NCBI RefSeq assembly: GCF_017876315.1
Contig: NZ_JAGINU010000001.1
Coordinates: forward strand, 3,968,001 to 4,032,000
Origin: Pseudonocardia parietis
GTDB lineage: Bacteria; Actinomycetota; Actinomycetes; Mycobacteriales; Pseudonocardiaceae
Direction of reading: 5' to 3'
DNA length: 64,000 bases
The notes below the pieces were generated by a model. That model saw nothing but the letters and a program-made list of their open reading frames with translations, was not told the DNA's origin and ran no database searches. The translations under genes and the position numbers were made by a program. How positions within the stretch are numbered: the first letter of the stretch is position 1; every line of letters starts with the position of its first letter. Of this stretch, positions 1 to 9,325 are shown in pieces.

Positions 1-543
1 CCGCGCCCAGACCGGCTCGCCGGGCCGGGCGATGGTCACCGAGGGCAGGATCGGCAGCACCGACGTCGCGAACAGCACCACCAGCAGCACACCGATGACG
101 AACTCCGGCAGGGCGGCCAGCACCAGGCTGGACCCGGAGAGCGCGGAGTCGGTCCGGGTGTTGCGGCGCACGGCCGCCCACGCGCCGAGCGCGAGCGCGA
201 TCGGCGTGGAGATCAGCGCGGTGAGCACGAGCAGCAGCGCGGACGCGGCGATCCGGCCGCCGAGCAGCTCGGACACCGGGCCCTGGGTGGCGGCGGAGAA
301 GCCGAAGTCGCCGGTGAGGACCCCACCGAGCCAGGACAGGTAGCGCTCCCAGGCTGGACGGTCGAGACCGAGCTGCTCGGTCAGCGCCGCCACGCGGTCC
401 GGGGTGGCCTGCTGACCGAGGATCGCCCGGGCGGGGTCGCCCGGGAGCAGCAGCGTCGCACCGAAGATCAGCAACGAGACGACGAGCAGCACGAGCACGG
501 ACACCAGCAGCCGCTTGAGGATCATGCGGGTCAGGAGGCTCAT
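1..543 (-). CDS. ABC transporter permease, DppB/OppB type (partial)
   Basis: N-terminal 181 residues of an inner-membrane permease of a peptide/nickel-type ABC importer; the gene runs off the left edge of the window. The N-terminus has basic residues followed by one hydrophobic helix (about residues 10-30), then the usual motif region with GDPARAILG and LGLDRP, a periplasmic loop and two further hydrophobic stretches. This matches the start of DppB-family permeases. The ATG overlaps the stop of the upstream substrate-binding protein gene (ATGA), so the two are translationally coupled. The position at the end of the carnitine-type operon suggests it imports that operon's substrate. The second permease and the ATPases would lie beyond the window. 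Confidence 0.9.
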   Translation of the reverse strand, partial: MSLLTRMILKRLLVSVLVLLVVSLLIFGATLLLPGDPARAILGQQATPDRVAALTEQLGLDRPAWERYLSWLGGVLTGDFGFSAATQGPVSELLGGRIAASALLLVLTALISTPIALALGAWAAVRRNTRTDSALSGSSLVLAALPEFVIGVLLVVLFATSVLPILPSVTIARPGEPVWAR

Positions 544-2090
544 GCGTTCACCCACGCCTTCCGGAACTCATAGCCGGACAGCGACATCCCGGTGCGGTTC
601 GGGACGAGCCCGCCGACATAGGCCTGGTGGGCGTCGACCCGGTCCGGGAACCCCCAGATCAGGTAGCCCCCGCGCTCGAACTCGATCTCCTGCGCCCGGC
701 GCACCAGCTGCGCCCGCAGGTTCGGGTCCACCTCGGACCGGGCCCGGCGGATGATCCCCTGGTACTCGGCGTCGTCCCAGTGGGTCTCGTTGAACGGTGC
801 CTCCGGCATCGACGACTGCGACGCCTGCGGGATGTAGTTGCGCGTGTTCCAGAAGCTCTGCGCGAACTCCCACTGCAGGTACTGGTCGGAGAAGAAGGTG
901 GAGGTGTCCACCCGCCGCAGCCCGATCTCGACGCCCGCGCCGCGGGCCTGGGTGGCGAGCACCTGCGCCGCCTCGACGGATCCGGCCTGGATCGGGGAGG
1001 TGACCAGCTCCAGTGACAGGTTCGGCTTCCCGGCCGCCGAGAGCAGCTCGCGGGCCCGCCCGAGGTCCTGCTCGCGCGTCACGCTCAGGTAGTTCGGGTC
1101 GAACGGGGAGTAGAGGTCGGCCGCGCGGTTGCCCAGGCCGGACAGCACCTGGTTCACCATCTCGTCGCGGCCGGCGATCAGCCGCAGGGCCTGCCGGACG
1201 CGGACGTCGTCGAACGGCGCGACGTCCACCCGCATCGTGAACGGCAGCCACGCCCCGGTCTCGGAGGTGAGCAGCCGGATCGACTCGTAGGAGCCGACGA
1301 CCTCGGTCAGCGACAGCGGGACCTGGTCGATCGCGTCGACCTGGCCGGAGAGCAGCGCGTTGATCCGCGCGTCGTCCTCGGCGAAGTTGATGAGCTCGAG
1401 CCGGTCGAGGTAGGGCTCCTCGGGGCGCCAGTACCCCTCGTGGCGGACGAAGGTGCTCTGCTGACCCGCGGTGAAACCCTCGAACCGGAACGGCCCGGTG
1501 CCGACCGGGCGCGTCACGTCGAAGTCGGCGGGGACGATCCCGCACGAGTACTCGGCCAGGTACTGGTCGAACACCGGCGAGGGCTCGCTCAGCTCGAAGC
1601 GCACCTGCCGGTCGCCGACCACCACGACCCGGTCGAGGACCGAGAGCTGCGAGGCCCCGACCTTCGGGTCGTCGGGGTCGGTGATCCGGGCGAAGGTGGC
1701 GACGATGTCGTCCGGGGTGACCGGGCGGCCGTCGTGGAAGGTGATCCCGTTGCGGATCGTCGCGGTCCAGGCGCGGGCCCCGGGCTCGGGGCGGACGGCC
1801 TCGGCGACGGCGGGCTGCACGGTGTAGGCGTCGTCCCAGTGCACCAGCGGTTCGTACAGGCTGATCGTGCGGGCGATGTCGGGGTTGGTCGCCGGGATGT
1901 GCGGGTCCAGGGTGTCGGAGGCGCCGCCTCCGGTCACCCCGACCCGCAGCACGCCGCCCTGGCGGGGCGGACCGGCGTCCCGGGCCGCTGCGGGCCCGCC
2001 GCAGCCGGCGAGGAACGCCGCCGCAGCCAGGCCGGCAGCTCCGCCGAGCAGGCGGCGCCGGTTGAACGGCGCCGCTGTCGGGCTGATCAT
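540..2090 (-). CDS. ABC transporter substrate-binding lipoprotein, SBP_bac_5 family
   Basis: A 516-residue extracytoplasmic solute receptor of the DppA/OppA class. The N-terminus carries an RRR stretch, a hydrophobic segment and a lipobox (LAGC at about residues 27-30), so it is an exported lipoprotein, possibly by the Tat route. The family core is visible: IPATNPDIARTISLYEPLV, the ITFHDGRPVTPDDI motif, then VGTGPFRFEGF. The start has a GAGGAG ribosome binding site. It follows the thioesterase gene after a 48-base gap and overlaps the permease gene. Family members bind oligopeptides, nickel or small polar molecules. The neighbours suggest a quaternary amine such as carnitine or a carnitine conjugate, which is inference only. 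Confidence 0.92.
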   Translation of the reverse strand: MISPTAAPFNRRRLLGGAAGLAAAAFLAGCGGPAAARDAGPPRQGGVLRVGVTGGGASDTLDPHIPATNPDIARTISLYEPLVHWDDAYTVQPAVAEAVRPEPGARAWTATIRNGITFHDGRPVTPDDIVATFARITDPDDPKVGASQLSVLDRVVVVGDRQVRFELSEPSPVFDQYLAEYSCGIVPADFDVTRPVGTGPFRFEGFTAGQQSTFVRHEGYWRPEEPYLDRLELINFAEDDARINALLSGQVDAIDQVPLSLTEVVGSYESIRLLTSETGAWLPFTMRVDVAPFDDVRVRQALRLIAGRDEMVNQVLSGLGNRAADLYSPFDPNYLSVTREQDLGRARELLSAAGKPNLSLELVTSPIQAGSVEAAQVLATQARGAGVEIGLRRVDTSTFFSDQYLQWEFAQSFWNTRNYIPQASQSSMPEAPFNETHWDDAEYQGIIRRARSEVDPNLRAQLVRRAQEIEFERGGYLIWGFPDRVDAHQAYVGGLVPNRTGMSLSGYEFRKAWVNA

Positions 2091-2138
2091 GAAGGTGTCT
2101 CCTCGGGAAGGGCCCGGGTGTCGGGCCGCGGTCGGGGC

Positions 2139-2615
2139 TCACATCGGGGGCCGACGCCTCACCTCCCCGACGGTGGCGATCGACCGTCCGGCGTGCTCGG
2201 GTTCGGGGACGTCCAGGTCATCGGCGAGGTCGTCGAGGGCCGCCGCGACCCCGGCCGGGAACGGCTGTGTGCCGTCCGGGCCGACGTGCAGGCACATCAG
2301 CTCCTCGGTGGCCGCGAGCCGGCCCTCGACGTGCAGCTCGTGCCAGATCCGCAGGCGCTTGGCGTCATGTCCGAGCACCCGGGTGCGGACCTCGAGGTCG
2401 GCATCGGGCCCGACCTCCCGCAGGTACCGCACGTGCGCCTCCACGGTGTAGAGCGAGCAGCCGGTCTCCGCGCGGTAGGGCGCGTCCAGCCCGGCGCGGT
2501 CCATCAGCGCCGTCGTCGCGTCCCCGAACACCAGCACGTAGTACGGCTCGGACAGATGACCGTTGTAGTCGATCCACTCCGGACGAACACGGTCGGTGTG
2601 CACCAATGCGGTCAC
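2139..2615 (-). CDS. Hot-dog thioesterase, probable betainyl-CoA thioesterase
   Basis: A 158-residue single hot-dog-fold protein of the 4-hydroxybenzoyl-CoA thioesterase/FadM type. Visible features are the N-terminal DYNGHLSEPYYVLVFGDA motif (catalytic-loop Asp/Asn region) and a typical strand pattern through VEAHVRYLREV. Its GTG start overlaps the stop of the carnitine dehydrogenase-like gene (GTGA). In Pseudomonas the carnitine loci contain a dehydrogenase, a cleavage enzyme and a thioesterase that turn carnitine into glycine betaine; the last step releases betaine from betainyl-CoA. The same three families adjoin here, so this role is inferred from context. The sequence alone supports only an acyl-CoA thioesterase. 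Confidence 0.85.
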   Translation of the reverse strand: MTALVHTDRVRPEWIDYNGHLSEPYYVLVFGDATTALMDRAGLDAPYRAETGCSLYTVEAHVRYLREVGPDADLEVRTRVLGHDAKRLRIWHELHVEGRLAATEELMCLHVGPDGTQPFPAGVAAALDDLADDLDVPEPEHAGRSIATVGEVRRRPPM

Positions 2616-3571
2616 GATCGACCGGCCGCGCGTGCCGTCTGGACCGCCCGGCGTATCGCGATGACCGCACGGTCACGCTCTGCGACCAGCTCGGCCATCG
2701 GCCGTCCGCCGGCGCTGACCTCGGCCCCGGCGACCATGTCGTCACGCAGCTCGGAGGTCAGCTCGGGGGCGTCGAGCCGGGTCCAGGGCGCCTTCAGCGA
2801 CGGCCCGAAGTGGTCGAGCATGTGCGCCATCCCGCCCTCGCCGCCCGCCAGGTGGAAGGTCAGGCAGGGGCCGTGCACCGGCCAGCGCAGGCCGGGCCCG
2901 TCGGTGATCGAGCGGTCGATCTCCTCCGGGGTGGCCTCGCCGGCGGCGACCATGTGCAGCGCCTCGCGCCAGATCGCCTCCTGCAGCCGGTTCGCGATGA
3001 AGCCGGGCAGCTCTTGGTCCATCTCGATCACCGACTTGCCGATGTGCCGGTAGAACTCGGCCGCCCGCGACACCGCCCACGGCGCGGTGGCGGTACCGCC
3101 GACCACCTCGACCAGCGGGATCAGGTACGGCGGGTTGAACGGGTGCCCGACGACCAGGCGTGCGGGGTCGGTCGCCTCGGTCGCCATGTCGCTCATCGGG
3201 AACCCCGACGTCGACGACGCGACGACGACGTCCGGCCCGGTCGCGGCGGCCAGCTCGGCCAGCAGGGACCGCTTGAGCCCGAGGTCCTCCGGCGCGCTCT
3301 CCTGCACGAAGTCCGCACCGGCGACGGCCTCGGCGACGGTCGGGTGCAGGGTGATCGCCGCCGGGTCGGCGCCCTCGGCCAGGCCCAGCTCGGTCAGCGC
3401 GGGCCAGGCCGCGTCCACCACGCGGCGCAGCTTCTGCTCGGCGTCCGGCGCCGGGTCCCAGGCCCGCACCCGCAGCCCGCGGGACAGGAAGTACGCGGCC
3501 CACCCGGCCCCGATCACGCCGGCGCCGATGCAGGCGACGGTCCGGATCTCGCTCGCCTGCCGCTCAGCCAC
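2612..3571 (-). CDS. lcdH: L-carnitine dehydrogenase-like 3-hydroxyacyl-CoA dehydrogenase family protein
   Basis: A 319-residue NAD-dependent dehydrogenase. The N-terminal Rossmann fold shows [18 protein letters not shown] (residues about 15-32) and the acidic residue in AWDP that selects NAD. Next come [11 protein letters not shown], the SSTSGFPMS catalytic-Ser region and the [18 protein letters not shown] catalytic-His region, then the all-helical C-terminal domain from about residue 190. The GTG start overlaps the upstream gene by 8 bases. L-carnitine dehydrogenase oxidises carnitine to 3-dehydrocarnitine. The assignment over plain 3-hydroxybutyryl-CoA dehydrogenase rests on the adjacent cleavage enzyme and thioesterase. 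Confidence 0.82.
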   Translation of the reverse strand: MAERQASEIRTVACIGAGVIGAGWAAYFLSRGLRVRAWDPAPDAEQKLRRVVDAAWPALTELGLAEGADPAAITLHPTVAEAVAGADFVQESAPEDLGLKRSLLAELAAATGPDVVVASSTSGFPMSDMATEATDPARLVVGHPFNPPYLIPLVEVVGGTATAPWAVSRAAEFYRHIGKSVIEMDQELPGFIANRLQEAIWREALHMVAAGEATPEEIDRSITDGPGLRWPVHGPCLTFHLAGGEGGMAHMLDHFGPSLKAPWTRLDAPELTSELRDDMVAGAEVSAGGRPMAELVAERDRAVIAIRRAVQTARAAGRS

Positions 3572-4457
3572 CGGAACGCTCCGTGAGGCCGAGGATCTCC
3601 CGTGCCCGGTCCGGGGTCGCCACGGAGGCGCCCAGGTCCTGCACGATCTGCACCGCCCGCTCGGCGAGCTGCTCGTTGGTCGCCTTCACCCCGCGGGAGA
3701 GGTAGAGGTTGTCCTCCAGCCCGACGCGGACGTGCCCGCCCTGCAGCATCGACTGCGCCGTCCACGGCAGCTGCTCGCGGCCGATCGCGAACGAGGCGAA
3801 GTTCGCCCCCTCGGGCAGCAGGTTCACCATCGCCGCCAGCACGCCGGGGTCGGCCGGGGCGCCGTAGGGGATGCCCATGCACAGCTGGAACAGCGGCGGT
3901 GCGTCGATCAGGCCCTCGGCGACCATGGTGGAGGCGAACCACAGCTGGCCGGTGTCGAAGATCTCGAGCTCGGGCTTCACACCGAGCTCCTGGACCCGCT
4001 TCGCGCCGGTCCGCAGCATGTCCGGTGTGGACACGTAGAGCGTGTTGCCCTCGCCGAAGTTCAGCGAGCCGCAGTCGAGGGTGCAGATGTCGGGCAGCAG
4101 GTCCTCGACGTGCGGGAGCCGCTCGAGGGCGTTGACCAGGTCGGTCCCGTCGACCGGCTTCAGCGGGTCCTCGGGGTCGATCACGAGGTCGCCGCCCATG
4201 CCCGCGGTCAGGTTCAGCACGACGTCGACGCCGGAGTCGCGGATCCGGGTCACGGTGTCGCGGTAGAGCTCGACGGCCCGCGACGGGTCGCCGGTCTCGG
4301 GGTCGCGCACGTGGACGTGCACGATGGCGGCGCCGGCCCGGGCCGCGGCGATCGCGTCGGCGGCGATCGCGGCCGGGGTCACGGGGACGTGCGGGCTGCG
4401 GCCCACGGTGTCCCCGGATCCGGTCACGGCGCAGGTGATGATGACGTCACGGTTCAT
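3564..4457 (-). CDS. Beta-keto acid cleavage enzyme (BKACE, DUF849), likely 3-dehydrocarnitine cleavage
   Basis: A 297-residue TIM-barrel protein of the BKACE family, which condenses a beta-keto acid with acetyl-CoA and releases acetoacetate plus a new CoA ester. Recognisable pieces are [18 protein letters not shown] at the start, the zinc-ligand motif [23 protein letters not shown], and [15 protein letters not shown] and [12 protein letters not shown] segments near the C-terminus. The ATG at 4457 was chosen because it begins the conserved first strand and overlaps the regulator stop by 4 bases (ATGA); a longer in-frame extension upstream is only the shadow of the regulator gene. Next to a carnitine dehydrogenase-like enzyme the likely substrate is 3-dehydrocarnitine, giving betainyl-CoA. 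Confidence 0.87.
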   Translation of the reverse strand: MNRDVIITCAVTGSGDTVGRSPHVPVTPAAIAADAIAAARAGAAIVHVHVRDPETGDPSRAVELYRDTVTRIRDSGVDVVLNLTAGMGGDLVIDPEDPLKPVDGTDLVNALERLPHVEDLLPDICTLDCGSLNFGEGNTLYVSTPDMLRTGAKRVQELGVKPELEIFDTGQLWFASTMVAEGLIDAPPLFQLCMGIPYGAPADPGVLAAMVNLLPEGANFASFAIGREQLPWTAQSMLQGGHVRVGLEDNLYLSRGVKATNEQLAERAVQIVQDLGASVATPDRAREILGLTERSGG

Positions 4458-5365
4458 TCGGTCTCCGTCCGGTGGGTGTTCCCCGGGTCTGCGAGCACAG
4501 CCCGGTCGATGAAGTCGTGCAGCACCGCGCGCATCTGGTCGCGGGCCGCACCGGGGGTACGCGCCATGACCTGGATGCCGAGGCCGTCGATCATGGCGGT
4601 GAGCTGGCGGGCGAGCGGCTCGGTGCGGCCGGCGACGAACACGCCGGTGTCCGCGCCGTCCTGCAGGGTCATGAGCACGCTGCGGTACCAGCGGTCGTAG
4701 GAGTCCCAGTACAGCTCGCGGCGGGCCGGGTCGATCGCCGACTCGGCCCACACCTGGATCCAGATCGACCACTCGCGGCGCAGCAGCTCGCTCGAGGGCA
4801 GCTGCAGGTCGATCAGCCGCAGCAGCCGGGCGTGCGGGTCGGGGACCTCCCCGAGCGCGGCGACCTGCCGGTCGAAGGCGAGTTTCACGTTGTGCCGCAA
4901 CGCCTCGTCCAGCAGCTCGGAACGGGTGGGGAAGTGGTAGTGGATCGTGGCCGGGCTGGTCCCGCAGGCCCGCGCGACGTCGGCCGTCCGGACCCGGTGG
5001 TAGCCGTGGTCGGTGATGAGGCACCAGGCGGCGTCCAGGATGCGGCGCCGGGTCTCCCGGGCACCGCGCGGCGCGGCGGGAGCGTCGCGGTGCGCGGCCG
5101 CCCCGCCCGGGACGGCGGTGTGGATGCGGGCGTCGTCGCGGCCGTGCAGCAGCCGGTTCACCGTCTCGCCGGTGACGTCGGCGATCGCGACCAGCTCGTC
5201 GGCGGCGAACCGGCGACGCCCGGCCAGCGACTTCGACAGCTTGGTCTCGTCGAGCCCGATGGCCGCCGCGAACCGGCGCTGGGTCCACCCGTCGCGTTCC
5301 AGCAGCTCGCGCACGCGGGAGGCGACGGCGTCGCCTGCCGGAGTGGCGGGGCTGGTCGCGGTCAT
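4454..5365 (-). CDS. XRE-TetR fusion transcriptional regulator
   Basis: A 303-residue regulator with two different DNA-binding domains. Residues about 15-72 form an XRE/Cro-like helix-turn-helix ([20 protein letters not shown] and [17 protein letters not shown]). After a linker rich in Ala and Pro, residues about 105-155 form a TetR helix-turn-helix ([37 protein letters not shown]). The rest is a helical TetR-type ligand domain resembling BetI-like regulators. It is the first gene of the carnitine-type operon, overlapping the cleavage enzyme gene by 4 bases, and diverges from the mannitol-type dehydrogenase. It probably autoregulates from the palindromic region upstream. Most TetR proteins have only one binding domain, so this architecture is notable. 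Confidence 0.9.
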   Translation of the reverse strand: MTATSPATPAGDAVASRVRELLERDGWTQRRFAAAIGLDETKLSKSLAGRRRFAADELVAIADVTGETVNRLLHGRDDARIHTAVPGGAAAHRDAPAAPRGARETRRRILDAAWCLITDHGYHRVRTADVARACGTSPATIHYHFPTRSELLDEALRHNVKLAFDRQVAALGEVPDPHARLLRLIDLQLPSSELLRREWSIWIQVWAESAIDPARRELYWDSYDRWYRSVLMTLQDGADTGVFVAGRTEPLARQLTAMIDGLGIQVMARTPGAARDQMRAVLHDFIDRAVLADPGNTHRTETE

Positions 5366-5387
5366 GGCGAGGACCGTAGTGGTCGAC

Positions 5388-5441
5388 TTGCGATATCCGC
5401 AAACAGGGCACCATGGAAAAGCAGCGCAGCAGCTGTTTGCG
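5388..5441. promoter_or_regulatory. Inverted-repeat operator region in divergent promoter
   Basis: The 140-base gap between the fusion regulator and the mannitol-type dehydrogenase contains TTGCGATATCCGCAA (5388-5402), whose ends pair. It also has a 9-base inverted repeat CGCAAACAG (5398-5406) and CTGTTTGCG (5433-5441). The half-site TTGCGAT occurs on both sides. The arrangement fits a site for the XRE-TetR regulator controlling both directions. The repeats are seen directly; the binding protein is inferred. Confidence 0.55.
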
Positions 5442-5505
5442 ATGACTGGTCGGATCGCCGATCAGCTCGCGCCGCAAGGCCGCCGACCGGCGGTAGGGTG
5501 CGGCC

Positions 5506-6975
5506 ATGCGCTCGCTGGAGGAGACCGACATCTGGAGCGAGGGTGTCGAGGGGGTGGACGTCCCCGGCTACGACCGGGACGGGGTGCGACCGGGCATCGT
5601 CCATATCGGAGTCGGTGGCTTCCACCGCGCGCACCTGGCGATGTACGTCGACGCGCTGCTGACGGCGGGGGAGGCGCGGGACTGGGGGATCTGCGGGGTC
5701 GGGGTGCTGCCGTCCGACGACCGTATGAACGCCGTGCTGCGCGCCCAGAACGGGCTGTACACGCTGGTCCGCAAGGAACCGGACGGCTCGCTCGCGCCTC
5801 GCGTGGTGGGGTCCCTTGTTGACTACCTCTACGCGCCGGACGACCCGGAGAGCGTGATCGAGCGGATCGCGCACCCGGACACGAAGATCGTCTCTCTGAC
5901 GATCACCGAGGGCGGCTACGCGATCGACCAGACCAGCGGCGAGTTCGACCCGGAGTTCGCCGGCGTCCGGGAGGACCTCGCCGCCCGGGTCCCGACCGGC
6001 GCGTTCGGGCTGGTGGTCGAGGGCCTGGCGCGGCGCAAGGACCGCGGCACCGGGCCAGTCACGATCATGAGCTGCGACAACATGCAGGGCAACGGCGACG
6101 TCGCCCGCCGGGTGTTCACCGGCGTCGCCCAGCTGCGCGACGGCGAGCTCGGCGCGTGGGTCGCCGCGAACATCACCTTCCCGAACTCCATGGTCGACCG
6201 GATCACCCCGGCGACCGCCGACTCCGACCGCGACGCGCTCGCCGAGCGCTTCGGCCTGCGTGACGGCTGGCCGGTGGTCTGCGAGCCCTTCACCCAGTGG
6301 GTCCTCGAGGACGACTTCGCCGCCGGGCGCCCGGAGTTCGAGCGGGTCGGGGTCCAGCTCGTCGACGACGTCGTGCCGTACGAGTTCATGAAGCTGCGCC
6401 TGCTCAACGCCACCCACCAGGCGCTCGGCTACCTCGGCTACCTCGCCGGTCACCGCTACGTGCACGAGGTCGCCCAGGACCCGGCGTTCGCGTCGTTCCT
6501 GCGCGGCTACATGGACGACGAGGCCACCCCGACGCTGCGCCCGGTGCCCGGCATCGGCCTCGACGAGTACAAGGACACGCTGCTGGCACGGTTCGCCAAC
6601 CCGGGCGTCGCCGACACCCTGACGCGGATCAATTTCGGCAGCTCCGACCGGATCTCGATCTTCCTGCTGCCGGTGGTGCGGGAGCAGCTGGCCGCGGGCG
6701 GGCCGGTGGACCGGGCCGCCGCCGTCGTGGCGGGCTGGTGCCGCTACGCCGAGGGCACCGACGAGCAGGGGCAACCGATCGAGCAGCAGGACCGGCTCGC
6801 CGAGGAGATGACCGCGCTGGCGCGCCGGGAGCGGACCGAGCCGCTGGCGTTCCTGCGGTACCGGCCCGTCTTCGCCGACCTGGCCGACGACGAGCGGTTC
6901 GCCGGCGCGTTCCGTCGCGCGCTGGAGTCGCTGCACTCCCGGGGTGCCGCCGCGACGGTCGCCGACCTCGCCTGA
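5506..6975 (+). CDS. Mannitol dehydrogenase / fructuronate reductase family protein
   Basis: A 489-residue polyol dehydrogenase of the long-chain mannitol dehydrogenase family, which interconverts a sugar alcohol and a ketose (typically D-mannitol and D-fructose) with NAD(P). The Rossmann start [19 protein letters not shown], the SLTITEGGY motif, the [10 protein letters not shown] loop and the catalytic motif [16 protein letters not shown] are visible, and the length matches the family. The C-terminal helical domain follows from about residue 290. It diverges from the carnitine-type operon and no sugar transporter adjoins it, so the natural substrate (mannitol, arabinitol or a uronate) cannot be fixed. 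Confidence 0.92.
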   Translation: MRSLEETDIWSEGVEGVDVPGYDRDGVRPGIVHIGVGGFHRAHLAMYVDALLTAGEARDWGICGVGVLPSDDRMNAVLRAQNGLYTLVRKEPDGSLAPRVVGSLVDYLYAPDDPESVIERIAHPDTKIVSLTITEGGYAIDQTSGEFDPEFAGVREDLAARVPTGAFGLVVEGLARRKDRGTGPVTIMSCDNMQGNGDVARRVFTGVAQLRDGELGAWVAANITFPNSMVDRITPATADSDRDALAERFGLRDGWPVVCEPFTQWVLEDDFAAGRPEFERVGVQLVDDVVPYEFMKLRLLNATHQALGYLGYLAGHRYVHEVAQDPAFASFLRGYMDDEATPTLRPVPGIGLDEYKDTLLARFANPGVADTLTRINFGSSDRISIFLLPVVREQLAAGGPVDRAAAVVAGWCRYAEGTDEQGQPIEQQDRLAEEMTALARRERTEPLAFLRYRPVFADLADDERFAGAFRRALESLHSRGAAATVADLA

Positions 6976-6987
6976 CGGTGCGGCGGC

Positions 6988-7677
6988 TCAGACCCGGACC
7001 AGGCCCAGCTGGGCGGCCCGGGCCGCCACCGCCGCCCGCGTCGAGGCCCCGGACTTCTCCAGGATGTGCTCGACGTGGGTGGCCACGGTCCGCCGGGTGA
7101 CGTAGAGCCGGTCGGCGATCTCGCCGTTGGGCAGGCCCCGGGCCACCAGCCGCAGGACCTCCAGCTCGCGCGGGGTCAGCCGCCACTGCTCCAGCATCAG
7201 CGCGTCGGCGACGATCTCGCTGCACCGGCGGGCGTACGCCGCGACGACCGGCGCGATCCGCGGATCGAGGTCGGGCCGGTCGAAGCTGACGTGCAGCACC
7301 GCCGCCCCGCGCGCGTTGTCGGGCCCGACGGCGACCGACGTCCCCTCCTGGTAGCCGACCGGGCGCAGCACCTCACGGGCCAGCACCGATCGGTCGAAGC
7401 GGGGGATGTCCGCCCAGAACAGGGTGACGTCGCGCAGATCCCGCACCATCGCGTAGTGCGGGTCCTCGCGGACGAAGTCGACGCTCAGGTAGCCGGCCGT
7501 CTCGGGGGCGTAGCCGCCGTTGGCCAGCAGCCGGTGGGTGTCCGGGCGCCCGGTCCGGACGGTGATCGCCGCCGCGGTGCACGGCACCGCCGCGCGGAGC
7601 ATCGCGAGGATGCCGTGCGCGAGCGTCTCCGGCACGTCGCCCGGAATCACCGCCGGTCCGTCGTCCACCACACCCAC
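6988..7677 (-). CDS. LuxR-type transcriptional regulator with GAF-like N-terminal domain
   Basis: A 229-residue protein. The C-terminal 65 residues are a clear LuxR helix-turn-helix: LTPRELEVLRLVARGLPNGE and VTRRTVATHVEHILEKSG. The N-terminal 160 residues look like an autoinducer- or GAF-type sensing fold with no receiver Asp pocket, so it is not a two-component response regulator. Its 3' end lies 12 bases from the convergent mannitol-type dehydrogenase, and the amidase gene begins beyond it on the same strand. The ligand is unknown. Confidence 0.85.
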   Translation of the reverse strand: MGVVDDGPAVIPGDVPETLAHGILAMLRAAVPCTAAAITVRTGRPDTHRLLANGGYAPETAGYLSVDFVREDPHYAMVRDLRDVTLFWADIPRFDRSVLAREVLRPVGYQEGTSVAVGPDNARGAAVLHVSFDRPDLDPRIAPVVAAYARRCSEIVADALMLEQWRLTPRELEVLRLVARGLPNGEIADRLYVTRRTVATHVEHILEKSGASTRAAVAARAAQLGLVRV

Positions 7678-7728
7678 CGCCTGCGTCGCCGGGGATCGCT
7701 CCCCGGCATTGCACCACGGCAGAGGTGT

Positions 7729-9147
7729 TCAGAGGGAGGGTCGCCGGTCGGCCCACGGCCGGGCCTGCTCCACACAGCCGGCCACCCGCAGCACCAGCGC
7801 GTCCTGCCGGTGCCGGGCCGCGACCTGCAGACCGACCGGGCGACCGTCCGCGGTGAAGCCCGCAGGCAGCGTGACGGCCGGGTTGTTCAGCATGTTGTAG
7901 GGGTAGGTGAGCAGCCAGTCGAGCAGCTGCTCGCGCAGCGAGGTCCCGTCGAGCCACTCGGGGGCGAAGCGCTCCAGCTCGAACGATGCGCTGCACAGGG
8001 TCGGGGAGACGAGGACGTCGTAGTCGTCCATGAAGCGGGTCCAGGTGTCCCACATCGCGCCCCGGGTGACCTCGGCGCGGCCCACGTCCACCCCGGTCAG
8101 TCGCTCGCCCTCGCGCATCAGCTCGATCAGGTTCTCGTCGACCTCCCCGTGCAGCGACTCCCAGTCGAGCAGGTCGTGCTCGGAGGCGAACCCGGGCACC
8201 CAGATGCCGTGCCACATCGCCTCGGAGACGGCGCCCCAGCCCGGGGTGGCCTCGGTGACGGTGGCGCCGAGGTGCTCCAGCACGGGCAGGACCTCGCGGC
8301 AGACCGCGAGAACCTCCGGGTCGACGTGACAGCCGAGACCGAGGTCGGGGGAGAACGCGACCCGCAGCCCGCGGATGTCGCCCCGGACGGCCTCGGTGTA
8401 GGAGCGTTCCGGGCGCTCGATCGTCAGCGGGTCGGCCGTGTCCGGGCCCGCGAGCACGTCGAGCATGAGCGCGTTGTCGGCGACGGTGCGGGTGATCGGG
8501 CCGTGGTAGGCCCAGGTGTAGTACCGGCCGGCGAGGATCGTCTGGGGGATCACGCCGGTGGTCGGCTTCAGCCCGACCACGCCGCACAGCGCGGCCGGGA
8601 TGCGGACCGAACCGGCGCCGTCACTGCCCTCGGCCAGCGGACCGAGCCCGGCGGCGACGGCCGCGGCGGCGCCACCGCTGGAGCCGCCCGCGGTGTGGCC
8701 GCGCTTCCACGGGTTGTGGGTGGGGCCGAACAGGTGGTTGTCCGTGCCGCCGTAGTACCCGCTCTCCGGGGTGTTGGTCTTGCCCAGGAACAGCCCGCCC
8801 GCCTCGCGGAGCCTGCGCACGACCACGGCGTCGGTGTCGGCGATGTTGTCCTTGAGCGGGACCATCCCGAACGTCGTGGGCAGTCCGGCGACCGCGGTCA
8901 GGTCCTTGATCGTGAACGGCACCCCGTGCAGCGGGCCGAGCTCGTCACCGCGGGACACGGCGGCGGTCAGCTCGCGGGCGTCGCGCAGGACCTGTTCCCG
9001 GTCGAACGCGACGATCGCGTTCAGCCCGGGGTTGACCTGCTCGACCCGGTCCACGGCGGCCGTGGCGACCTCGTCGGGGGAGAGCTCGCCGGCCCGTACC
9101 GCACGGGCCAGGTCGGTGGCGGAACGCCAGGTGATCTCGTCGGTCAT
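7729..9147 (-). CDS. Amidase signature family hydrolase
   Basis: A 472-residue amidase. The signature block contains KTNTPESGYYGGTDNHLFGP followed by the Ser-rich segment TAGGSSGGAAAAVAAGLGPL, giving the Ser-cisSer-Lys triad (Lys in FTIKDLTA near residue 75, the Ser pair near 150-175). The ATG at 9147 was chosen because it is preceded by a GAGGAG site and starts at the family's usual N-terminus (ITWRSATDLARAVRAGELS); an open frame upstream has no support. The protein lacks the glutamyl-tRNA amidotransferase partners GatB and GatC nearby, so it is probably a catabolic amidase. The substrate is not evident. Confidence 0.92.
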   Translation of the reverse strand: MTDEITWRSATDLARAVRAGELSPDEVATAAVDRVEQVNPGLNAIVAFDREQVLRDARELTAAVSRGDELGPLHGVPFTIKDLTAVAGLPTTFGMVPLKDNIADTDAVVVRRLREAGGLFLGKTNTPESGYYGGTDNHLFGPTHNPWKRGHTAGGSSGGAAAAVAAGLGPLAEGSDGAGSVRIPAALCGVVGLKPTTGVIPQTILAGRYYTWAYHGPITRTVADNALMLDVLAGPDTADPLTIERPERSYTEAVRGDIRGLRVAFSPDLGLGCHVDPEVLAVCREVLPVLEHLGATVTEATPGWGAVSEAMWHGIWVPGFASEHDLLDWESLHGEVDENLIELMREGERLTGVDVGRAEVTRGAMWDTWTRFMDDYDVLVSPTLCSASFELERFAPEWLDGTSLREQLLDWLLTYPYNMLNNPAVTLPAGFTADGRPVGLQVAARHRQDALVLRVAGCVEQARPWADRRPSL

Positions 9148-9325
9148 CGTCGACTCCTCGCAGGTCCGGCGGTCGGATGCGGGAAGTATCGGCCGGTCAC
9201 CGGGTGCCGCGGAATCGGTCGGGCGACCGACCCCGACCGGACGCCGACGCCCGGATCGATGACTTCCGCGGCCGCCGCCGGTCGTTCCTGTCGTAGATTG
9301 CGTATCCCGATCAGAGGAGCCAGGC

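Noticed and set aside
4458..5531. Extension of the BKACE frame upstream to 5531
   Set aside because: Residues before MNRDVIIT are Arg-rich and overlap the regulator; the start at 4457 fits the family.
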